Made by a program: the position numbers and the translations under genes
The notes under the pieces: generated by a model
The model's database searches: none
The model's input: only the letters and a program-made list of their open reading frames with translations
Told to the model about the DNA's origin: nothing
In this document: piece after piece, positions 54,476-64,000 of the stretch
Layout of the letters: every line of letters starts with the position of its first letter
Numbering within the stretch: the stretch's first letter is position 1
DNA from: Ctenosaura bakeri
Lineage: Eukaryota; Chordata; Lepidosauria; Squamata; Iguanidae
NCBI GenBank assembly: GCA_948474755.1
Contig: CAOLHI010001151.1
Location: 366,731 to 430,730, forward strand
Length of the DNA: 64,000 nt
Direction of reading: 5' to 3'

Positions 54476-57400
54476 GTAAGTAGCTCTTTTTCTCAACAGT
54501 GAAAGAGTAAAGGCTGAAGAAATGAGATTTTTAATCTCAGTATAGAATACTCAAGGATATTGCACGTTGCTTAAATTCTATCTCATGGGAAGGAACACCG
54601 AGAATTATCAAGGTGAAGAGATCAAACATCCATTGCAGTAAAGTCCTCTGGAAGAAGTTTTGAGCCCTCTGTAGCTGCATGCCAGGGAAACACTAATCAG
54701 GTAGTTTTTTCAATAGCAAAAAATAATCCACTAAAAAGCCAAACTTCTGCCTTCCAGGCAGTTTATAAAAGTGAAAAAAATTTGTTGGAGGAAATGCAGC
54801 AACCTTATTTAGGTCACTGCTGTTCAGGAAGGGTGAAGCTGCTTTAGAACATAAAAAGTCTAATAACTGGAGGAACAAGAACCCTTACCTTAGAAGGGAA
54901 AATTAAAGAACTTTGTCCTCCTCAGTTTTCAAAAGACAATACTTTACAAATATTATTGAAAGCAATATCAGAGATGGAGTAGGGCTATTTAGAGAAAACA
55001 GCTGTTGCAAAAATGACTCAGAAATAGGATATGAACAAATTTCAAGTGTAAAGCAGGAAAAAAAAAACAACCCGTTAATTTATTAGAGGTTCAGAATTCT
55101 AGAATATTCTCGATGAAGGTGGGTAAACATACTGAATTCCTACATTCAGTTCTGTAATCCTAGCCTCCACTTTCTCTTGCGTATCATCTGTTACCCTCAA
55201 CGGGTAATGAGAGACCACAGAGATCAGGGGCTTTATTGAAAAGGAAATTATACCCAATGCACTGTTCCTACATCTACGGCATCACAAGCATGGCAGGATG
55301 ATTCTGCTGAATGTCCTCCTTCATGCTTCTGGAGTCTAGTTGCTACCCTACTGCTACCACTGCCAGCAATCCTACATAGGAATAGATTGATATACTGGAG
55401 CACAAGTGAAGTGAGGGAGAGAGAGAGAGGGAAATGGAGATTTCCCAGTCCCACCCCTCTGAGTCCGAATATGGATCCAACTAACGTCTCCAACACCCAT
55501 CTCTTCATTAACACCATAATTCTATAATTAATGAATATATTAATTAATTGATCATTCGTTCTCCACCATTCTGGTGCAAAAGTACAACTTGGAGCCAGTT
55601 ACAAAATTTTTAATATATTTTACAAAAACAACAATATCAAATAATTGATTGATTTTATTTATATCCTGCTTTTCCCTCAATATGGGACCCAGTAAAGGAG
55701 GCAGGAACCACATTTAAAACTGAAACACAAAAACAATCTGCCATTCACAACAAAAGTGTGCTGGAATGAAACAGACTCCAAAAACTGGTGAAAGAAATGG
55801 CAAGGGGAACCACACTTTACAGGGCAAGGCATTCGTAATCTGGAAGTAGCCATTGAGAATGTGCTCTTTCATGTCTCACTTGAAGCTGTTTTCCCCCTAG
55901 ATAAGTCATAGAGTATGGAAACAATTCTGAGAGATGTATGGGCTACATCTCTCAGAATCTCCAGCCAACATGATCATTAGGGACCCTGGGAGCTGTGGTC
56001 CAAGCAAGCAACTTTTCCAAACTCTGTTACAGAATTGACAACTTGTTACCCTAAGAGGTGTTTGACCAATCTGAGCAGTTCGTCTTTCATTGTATTCAAA
56101 AATGCCAAGAGTCTGAAGTGGTGAAGGAATTACCACAAATCCATCAGTGTTGGGCTTTCTACATAATCCTATCTGAACTTTCATGACCCTGAATAGAACT
56201 CTGGCCAGCACAACCCCGAACACATTCTCCTGACAGTGTGATCTCAATTGTGTTTTCTGGTCATTAATAAGTTCAATTTATGAAAATTGTGTATCTCATA
56301 TCTCATAGTAGGTAAGATAAGGTAACAAGCGGGCCATGGCTTGGTATTAAATATGCACTGTCTCAAAAAAACAAAGTGGGCAGAAGAGATAGAATTAACC
56401 AAAGCTTGGAAAAATTAAACACTATGCTGGCTGGGGAGATTTTAGGTGTTGTAATCTAAGGTTACTTTTGGCAAGTTCTTGTAGGACATGTGTGCTCATC
56501 TAAAGCTTCCAAGACGGTGCCAGCAGTATAGGCCCAATGCCCAAGCTAACTGAAGGGAGCTGTTGGAATGTGAATCACGTGCTGTCCATGCTTGTGACCA
56601 CTGATATCATAAACTGGGAGGGAAATTGGCATCAATCCACTTCCTGTCCAGCAAGGTTCCTTAGATTCTGTTTGTTCAGGGCAGAGTGACAACAATAGAT
56701 TTCAGAGACGCATGCTCATGCAGAAAGAGAGAAGATGTTGACTACTGGCCACCCTATATCTCTGAAACCAGCCATGTGTGCACAGAGACCTGCTCCCACC
56801 AGTCAGCGCAGGAGAGTTTCTGCCTCATTAATAAGTGGATATTAGAAAACATATTGGGAGGACACATACATAGGGAAGTGTTAGGAAACCTTATGGCTTT
56901 GTATATTTCTCCCCCCACCCCAGTTTTTGAATACTGTGTATCAGTTTTATGTTTTGGTGAATGTTGCAATATTTTACTGAGTATTTTGTCACTGTATTCT
57001 TCGTTGTCAACTACTACATGGTGGTGGTGGTAGCGGCAGTGGCAGTGATTATTGAACTGTAGTCTTAGTTTTCACTATTTTGTAAAAACAGACATGCAGT
57101 TATTGAAAATTTGTATAGTAATGACTTGCCAACCAGTCCTGAGCCTCACCACATCTTAAAAAGAGTTCTGGGGTCTCTGAAGAATCCTATAGTAATTTCT
57201 ACAGAGAGAAACAATACCACTCCCCATTGTGAAACATGCCCTCCAGGAAGGAGCAAAACCTTTACAAACTATTGCCCTCCACTCCCCAACCCAGAAAAAT
57301 GGGCCATATAAATACCATGCATGGTATTAAAAAGCCATCAAGGAATCCAAGAGAATTAACAAGTCAGAACAGATAAATCATTAGAGCACAGAACTGCTGA

Positions 57401-60400
57401 AACAGGGTGGATTAAGGGACTATACCAGAGCAGCATGGATATAGAAAACTTGACAAATGGAAACAAAATCATTGTGAGAATAAATAATAATGCATAATAA
57501 TTTCTTTTGATATCTGGCTACAATGATATAGTAGGTGCTTTTGGGATACTAAACAAAAATCAGTAGCCCAGGGAAGATCTCCTCTTAACCAGATGTGCAT
57601 AGATTACCCTCTTGGGTGGAAAATTTGAAAATCAATTGCATCAAGAAGTGGAAGATACAATATCAGAAAAAAGTTACTGTCAAGTTCAGGAAATGGCTAG
57701 TTTTTGAAGGGGGCTGGGTTAACCAAACAGAAATTCACACTCTGTAGGCACATCAATTGCTTCTTGGAAGCGGAACTGACACAGAAAGGAGTAAATGCTT
57801 AATTACTCACTATTTTACATATTCCTTATTTGTAAGGACCGTCTATGTACATAAATTCTCTATACACAGCACTTTACAAAGAACAGTTATGACTGGCCCT
57901 CATTCAAATGGTCTTACAATCTAGGAGAGATATAAGGAAGCAAACTGAGGAGTGCTATGCGTAGTCATCTGACACATATCCACTTCTTATTGCTGTTATG
58001 GACACACAGACGTGGTCATTTCCACGAGTATGAGAAATCCAAAGGGCAGCTCTTGCAAGTGTTGGCCTCTTTAGAAGCAGAAATCACAGTCTGGTTTTGG
58101 TCATTATTTATTGGATTTTGCAAAATATGCATGTGGGGGAAAATGAAACTGACAGGTTTATCTGACACGTAACAAAAGAAAGTATGGTCTGAGCAAAACA
58201 ATATCTTGCAGGATACATGTGAGTAGATAATGACTTTCACTTTCACCCTGATTCCTTTTAACATGTACATTGGAGTACATGATAAAGAAGATGACAACTA
58301 CCAGCTTTTCTTTCCACAAGGGAAGAACATGTATAAGGAAAGAATGTGAGCTGCAAAGTAACAGCTTCTCTCTCACACCTTCAAATTTGATTCTGGTGAT
58401 TTTATTGTGTGAGTGGAGAAGCTATATAATAATATAATTGCGTTTTTCAAAGGCAAAGGAGGGGCATTTATACAGTCCAACAAAATTAGAAGTGGCAGAT
58501 ACCAAAGGCCAAATTGAAGAAGAAAAAAACTGATGTGGCTTTTAAAGGCTTCCTCCCACTCATGACACAATTGTGTTGTCTAAGACTGGTATTAATTTCA
58601 TTCTTCAGAGGATTGGCAAGGAATATGAGATACCATTTGGACAGAAGATGTGCTAGTGAATAATGCTGGGCAGAGTGGAAAAACATGGCTTTTATGGCCC
58701 ACGAGCAGATGTGAAACAATTGTGTGCATTTTCAGCGCTTGGAAAGGTTACTTTTTGGACTGCATCCCCTAGAATCTCTCAGTCAGCATGGCCAGTGGCT
58801 ACACTAGTGGCGGAGCTTGGAGCATGTGGAGGGTGGCTACAGGCTAGGACGCCCCAAAAACATTGCTGCCTGGAGCAAATCCCCTCCTCATCCCCATGTC
58901 CCTACGTGACTGGGCTACACTGCCTTAGGATTGTGAGTTGCCAACTAAAAAGTAACTTTGACAAGCTCTGTATACAGCAGGGCAAGGAAGGTATTAAGAA
59001 GAGGCAATATATACTGATTTATGCGACTTCTGTCTCAAGCTGTCCTTTATTTTAAAATGAAAGGGATTTCTTTTTATTTTTTTAAAAAAACACAATGAAA
59101 GCTTCTTGTTATCAAAGCACTGTCAAAGATAGGAGATATCAAGGCCATAGAAGAAACAAAACAGCAGAGAAGGAAGAAAAGAGAAATAAAAATTGCAACT
59201 TTTTTTTCCCCAGATGCTTTATTGGCAGAATTGGAACAAACCTCGGTGAGTTTGAATGTGAGTGAAACAGAACCAGCAAAAGTTTCCTTTCTTCTGGAAC
59301 GTGAGAGTAGAGAGAAACCAGCAGCAACATCAGCAGAAACCAGTGCTGTTCAGCGCAAGAAGCTAACCTCAGAAGCCCCAAAGGTATTTTTCTTATAATA
59401 TCTACCTCCTTAGCAAGTTGCAAGTGATGGAAAAGTGAGGCTCCCCATGGTGAATTGCATGGCAGTTTGTCCCTACAAGAAAATTCATTCCAGTCCTTGG
59501 TGCTCCTACTCCGATGTTTGATTTGTAATATTTATTCCAAAAAGTCAGGAAGCACAAAATGTGGCTAAGATATTAAAAGAGCTGTTGTAAAATTAAAATG
59601 AAAGATCTACCCCAAAAGCAGATCTTGAACCTTTTTCTGCAGTTCTGAAAGAATACGAGACCCTTTGTTCAGCAGTTCTGATATTGTTCTGCCTTTTTCC
59701 CACTCTGGGCCTCCAAGTTAAAAGAGATATGGCTAAAAAAAATTGAATCCTACAAAAATTAAAAATATGATTAAATTATCCATAAAATTAAAAGCAGTTG
59801 AATGCAAACCATTAAAAAGAACAATCAGTATAAACAACACAGCACATTTATAGAATCATGGCTCTCTTGGTGGTATTCATGCTTCAGGCTGAACGTCTGC
59901 CATTGGGAGCCTCCTGCTGACATCTGTCCCTCCCCTAGTCCCTCCCATGATAGACAAGATAGTGGTGGCAGCTGTGCTCTCATGCCCCATTTTGTGCTTC
60001 TTACGCTACGACCCTCAGGCACTATGCCATGACCCTGGATCACAAAAAGCAACATGTTAAGATAGACTGTGGGCTGAGGTCCTTCCTGGACAGTTGATCA
60101 ACAACACTTGTAAAGTATTTCACAAAGTAAAATCATAGAATCATAGAGTTGGAAGAGACCCCAGGGGCCATCGAGTCCAACCCCCTGCTATGCAGGAACA
60201 CCCATCAAAGCATTCCCAACAGATGGCCATCCAGCCTCTGCTTAAAAACCTCCAAAGAAGGAGACTCCATCACACTCCAAGGCAGCATACTCCACTGCCG
60301 GACAGCTCTGACCGTCAGGAAGTTCGTCCTGAGGTTCAAGTGGAATCTCCTTTCCTGCAGCTTGAATCCATTGCTCCTTGTCCTGCTCTCTGGAACAGCA

Positions 60401-62819
60401 GAAAACAAGCCTGCTTCCTCGTCGACATGACATCCCTTCAAATATTTAAACATGGCTATCATGTCCCCTCTTAACCTTCTTTTCTGCAGACTAAACATAC
60501 CCAGCTCCCTAAGGCGTTCTTTATAGGGCATGGTCTCCAGATCCTTCACCATTTTGGCCGCCCTCCTCTGGACATGTTCCAACTTGTCGACATCCTTCTT
60601 GAATTGAGGTGCCCAGAACTGGACACAGTATTCCAAATGAGGCCTAACCAATGCAGAATAGAGCGGTACCATTACCTCTCTCGATCTAGACACCATATTT
60701 ATATTGATGCAACCAAGAATCGCGTTGGCTTTCTTGGCTGCCGCGTCTCACTGCTGACTCATGTTCAGTTTGTGATCTACCAAGACTCCTAGATCCTTTT
60801 CACACGTACTGCTATCCAGCCACACGTCCCCCATCCTATACTTGTGACTTTCATTTTTCTGCCCAATTTTTTCTGCCCAAATTTTTAAAGGAAGTATTTA
60901 TTGGGGGAATGACATGTCTGATAGAGTATTAGGAAGAGGAAGAGGAGGATAGAGTCTGCCAGCTATGATGACATAACAAAGATAAAGCCTGCAGAGAGAG
61001 GAAAGGTGGAAAGAAGTGAGGTCAGATTGAGAATATCAAGCTATACTCGAGGAAGCAATACACCAGGCAAGACAAGAAGCAGCATATTGAGGTACATTAA
61101 CTATGCTATTAACTATGCTGCTTCTGTGCTGCCTGTAGGCACATACTTGCTTGTGCAAGCACCGTTGCACCTTTTTTCACTTCCAGTTTGTGTAAGGCAA
61201 CTCCTTAGTTACATTATTACAGATGACTTTTGAACAGATATAAATCTTCATTTATTTTAATCTCACAAATGAGAAGCAAGAATGCAAAAAAAGAAAAGAA
61301 AAGAAACCTTGCCCTCTGGGCAAGATTATTAATGTTTTTGTGCATTTTCTTTTCATTTGTCCAGAAACATCATATTTTGCACAAATGCAGAATGTTTCTT
61401 TGCAAAATAAATCCTTACCCTCCAAAAGTCTCAAATCATCAGAGGAGGGCAAAGAGAATTGTCATAAGCTGTAGAAATGTGTAGAGATACCATTTTTCAT
61501 GGAGGATGAGACAATTTGTTAATGTTCTACACACCTTGAGCCCTTTTTCAGAGCAAGAGACAACTCATACTTGTCGTACACTGCAGCAGTTTTTAGCTGA
61601 AATCCTATTGTTACTCCTGACCTAGAGTAGAGCTACTGAATCAAGGAAATGTACCTAAATGCTGACTTACCCCTCAACAATTGAATGGGTCTATTCTACT
61701 TGGCACTGACCAACAGGATGCCAGATGTTATCTCCTATCTGTTCATTCCACAAAGTGTGAGAGCAGAGAAGTCAGCAGGGAGTAGGAGAAACTGGATCTG
61801 GTACATCTCTTTACTCCACATATGTGGTAGAGGTATGAGAGGGGATATGAGTGCTCTCTCCCCTAAAATTCTGCCCCTCCAAATGAGATTTTCCCTCATA
61901 CTCCACATTTCTAGCATTGTAGAAGCTTGAAACTTCAGTTAGCATTTAGAAAAGTGGTTTTGGCATCCAAAGGAAAGAGGCAGGCAGAGTGACAAAGGAA
62001 CCGTGAATGCAGCAAGTACAGGTGTGTATGATATTCAGTGTCTCACTCTGCAAGGCTAGAAATTTGGTGACCAGAAGAAAATGTAATTGGCAGCAGAATC
62101 CTTACTTGTGGGGAGTATCCTTATGTCCCCTTTTGTAGCTACAGTCAGCCCTCCACATTCGCTCATTTCACTTTTGTGGATTTAATTATTCAAATTAGAT
62201 TATTTGCTGTCACCTCTGCTGCCTCCCTATGCCATTTATAATAGGGACTGCGAGCCTCCTGAGACTGAGAAACTGCAAACGAGTCTAGTAAGTCCCTATT
62301 AAAAATGGTGCGGGGCAGCAGTGGAAGTGGCAGGAAGCCCCACCAGCCCCCCACTTCTGCCTTATGACAGAACCCTGATGCCTCAAAGGAATCCACGGTG
62401 CATTGAATATGGTGATCATACTTTTTTTGTGTGTTAAATATGGTTTGGGAGGGCCTAGAGTTACTCATGGTTTTTTCGCTTTCACGGAGGTCCTATGCCC
62501 CTAAACCTAGTGAATGTCGAGGGATGACTGTACATTCCTGTACTTGCTCATTTTCAAAGGAATTCATTCCTCACTGGAAGACAGCCACCCAAACTGAAGA
62601 GTACGCCAGAGAAACAGAGGTCTTAATCATGTCTGATGGTTTATTTCTTGAAGAAATTTGTTTAGTAATTGATAATAATAGCCAGAATTGGAGACCATGA
62701 TGTAATTAGGTAGCTTTGAAAGAGGCAGTTCTTTTTGAAAATCTACTCTATGTATATCCCCAGGTACTATCAGGACATAGCATTCAACGCCGGGAGGAAG
62801 ATGTGGATAATGTTTACAG
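54463..62819 (+). CDS. LPXN: LPXN (leupaxin), first three coding exons; continues past the window
   Basis: Exons 1-3 (54463-54475, 59214-59383, 62764-62819) join in frame. The first 15 residues, [15 protein letters not shown], are the LD1 motif of the paxillin family, split by intron 1. A Ser/Glu-rich linker follows, then a conserved-looking SIQ...VDNVY. Leupaxin is a cytoplasmic and focal-adhesion adaptor with LD motifs and four LIM domains that binds PTK2B and FAK. Later LD motifs and all LIM domains should lie beyond 64,000. Leupaxin rather than paxillin is chosen because ZFP91 is the head-to-head neighbour, as in mammals, and the linker is short. No fault is seen in the visible part. Confidence 0.85.
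54476..59213 (+). other. LPXN intron 1
   Basis: A 4.7-kb intron. It holds a LINE-tail-like segment (55640-55740), two pieces of one MITE group (55915-56045, with a 33-bp hairpin at 55924-55957, and 56404-56480), and another member at 58733-58970. The rest shows nothing recognisable. Confidence 0.5.
58733..58970. mobile_element. hAT-like MITE
   Basis: Ends CAGCGCTTGGAAAGGTTACT and 'aagtaactttgacaagctctg' are imperfect inverted complements, with a 'cctagaatctctcagtcagc' interior. No clear target duplication. Confidence 0.6.
59214..59383 (+). CDS. LPXN: LPXN exon 2
   Basis: A 170-nt exon after a strong T-rich tract and CCCCAG. It completes LD1 ([11 protein letters not shown]) and goes on [18 protein letters not shown] to LTSEAPK, ending in phase 0 before GTATTT. 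The fully open frame and LD1 make this the surest LPXN exon. Confidence 0.9.
60131..60870 (-). mobile_element. CR1 LINE, 5'-truncated
   Basis: It has the 3' repeat 'aatcatagaatcatagagtt' at the left edge and a 163-codon open frame on the minus strand (60205-60696) with [20 protein letters not shown] and [18 protein letters not shown]. It is very close to the 19.8-kb copy, so it is also young, but it keeps only the C-terminal part of ORF2. Confidence 0.92.
62142..62530. mobile_element. Tigger-type MITE with TA duplication
   Basis: 389 bp. The ends are CAGTCAGCCCTCCACATTCG and its imperfect complement ending GAGGGATGACTG. TA flanks both (62140-62141, 62531-62532). A fragment of the same family is at 12716-12770. 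Confidence 0.87.
62764..62819 (+). CDS. LPXN: LPXN exon 3
   Basis: A 56-nt exon after CCCCAG, encoding [18 protein letters not shown] and two bases of the next codon, before GTAAAT. The end resembles the IQ...NVYS stretch of leupaxin. The phase agrees with exon 2. Confidence 0.75.
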
Positions 62820-63204
62820 GTAAATGCAGCAGCAACAAGGCAGACCAACCTGCAGGTTGCACTAGCTTCATGTTTTCTCTGCTGATAATGGCCAAACTGT
62901 GGTTTTCAATGTACCATTCCTTTAAAATTTATTTACCATTACCTCAAAAGCTATTATAGATGTTGCTACTAACATCACAGACCTACAACTACTCCAGCAT
63001 AAGTCCCATTCAGGTGACTGCGGCTTCCCTCCAGGTAAATGTGTACACCACTGTGGCCCAATTCACTTAATATCTCTTGAAAGACAAACATACCTCCATT
63101 TACCTGTATCATAATTCCTTCTTAAAATGCTTACAAGAGTTGGAACCCTAACAAAACTTCTTCTTTTCAATAATAGAAAGAAAGTAATAATAGAAAGTAT
63201 TACT

Positions 63205-63408
63205 TGGGTCTTTTACGCACTGCAAAATTATAGCACTTTGATGCCACTTAACTGCCATGGCTGCATTCTCTGAAATCCTTGAATTTGCAGTTTCATGGGG
63301 TATTCAGAATTCTCTCCCAAAGTGCTCTAGTGACTCCTGAAAACTAAAAATCCAAGAATTCCGTAGGATGCAGGATGCAGCCATGACAATTAAAATGGGA
63401 CCATAGCA
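63205..63408. mobile_element. MITE related to the GGCC fold-back family
   Basis: Left end 'gggtcttttacgcactgcaa', interior 'atagcactttgatgccactt', 'ggctgcattctctgaaatcc' and 'ccaagaattccgtaggatgc'. It resembles the copy at 48525. The right end is lost at the CR1-like fragment. Confidence 0.6.
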
Positions 63409-63409
63409 T

Positions 63410-63490
63410 AGAGCCGGAAGGGATTACAAGAACCATTTGGTCCAACCACTTGCAATGCAGGAATACTCATCCGAAGTGTTTTAATAGTCT
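63410..63490 (-). mobile_element. CR1-like LINE 3' end fragment
   Basis: 'agagccggaagggattacaa' and 'ggtccaaccacttgcaatgc' are diverged forms of the CR1 3' UTR text on the minus strand. Confidence 0.6.
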
Positions 63491-64000
63491 GGCAGGAAGA
63501 GACCAAAAAAAGCTGCTACTTCTGGTCTGAAGGATAATCTCATCTCATTTTGTAGTTCTTCTCTTCCCCCTACAATTGCACCATTTGTTGTCTCCTGGAT
63601 GACAGCTAATTTCCAGTTTCCAAATCAAAGACCACTTAGAAATTGTATATATGTATAGATTTTTTTTTACTCCATTTTGTCCTACAGTGGATTTTAGGAG
63701 CTTCACTCCTATCATCTTGTACAGGCAGTCAGCTTTACTGAGAGTCTAGAAATAGTTACGCTTGATAAGTTTAGTTTTTGTATTAGAAATATAAAACTTA
63801 AGACCAGGATGCTTTGACAAATTTTATCCACATAGATGTATCACTATGATGTAAGGCAAGCTCATACCTGCTTCCAGTGAAATAAATAGATTTATTATAC
63901 TAAAAGGCAAAAAATAGTCTACCATTCATCTTTGTTGTCATCTTGCAATGGACATGCTTCCAAATGAATTTGTTGAACTCTAGTCTCATCCAGATTGCCT

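Larger units (their letters stand above)
59384..62763 (+). other. LPXN intron 2
   Basis: A 3.4-kb intron with a CR1 copy (60131-60870) and a Tigger MITE (62142-62530). Nothing else identified. Confidence 0.6.
62820..64000 (+). other. LPXN intron 3 (start)
   Basis: It contains a MITE (63205-63408) and a CR1-tail fragment (63410-63490). I searched by eye for the next LPXN exon (an LDELM-type LD motif) and saw none. Confidence 0.5.

Overview
This is AT-rich nuclear DNA from a vertebrate, most likely a squamate reptile. It carries two split protein-coding genes with GT-AG introns and a CpG-island promoter. The repeats are typical of lizards: CR1 and L2 LINEs, an RTE/BovB-like LINE, tRNA-derived SINEs of the Sauria/ACA type, Tigger, Tc1 and hAT DNA transposons, and a DIRS retrotransposon. 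The species assignment is inferred from this repeat mix.

Left half, minus strand (about 1.9-29.3 kb): the whole coding region of ZFP91, in 11 exons that join in frame to 589 codons. It runs from a CpG-island first exon (28628-29046) to a terminal exon (5133-5643) that encodes zinc fingers 4-5 and the C-terminal tail. Its introns hold a Tc1 remnant (8271-8960), a 2.46-kb Tigger remnant with TA duplications (9222-11682), an old CR1 copy with a SINE beside it (16.8-18.3 kb), a CR1 copy with an uninterrupted 719-codon reverse-transcriptase frame (19745-21997), an L2 tail and several MITEs.

Centre (30-54 kb): a repeat-filled intergenic space. It contains a CR1 tail; two GGCC-ended fold-back MITEs, one nested in a Tigger MITE; an RTE-type LINE split by a 968-bp solo LTR with a 4-bp duplication; a third fold-back MITE; a decayed Gypsy-like gag/protease region; and several SINEs. 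The most notable object is a 6.08-kb DIRS-type tyrosine-recombinase retrotransposon (34544-40625, minus strand). It has terminal inverted repeats, an internal complementary region, gag, RT-RNase H-methyltransferase and tyrosine recombinase. Its GC and CpG content contrasts sharply with the AT-rich surroundings.

Right end, plus strand (54463 to beyond the window): the first three coding exons of LPXN (leupaxin). The gene opens with a paxillin-type LD1 motif split over exons 1 and 2, and the LIM domains lie beyond the window. ZFP91 and LPXN are therefore head to head, as in mammals, with about 25 kb of mainly transposon-derived DNA between them.

No tRNA, rRNA or CRISPR feature was found. Apart from the retroelement frames, the remaining short ORFs are shadows or chance.
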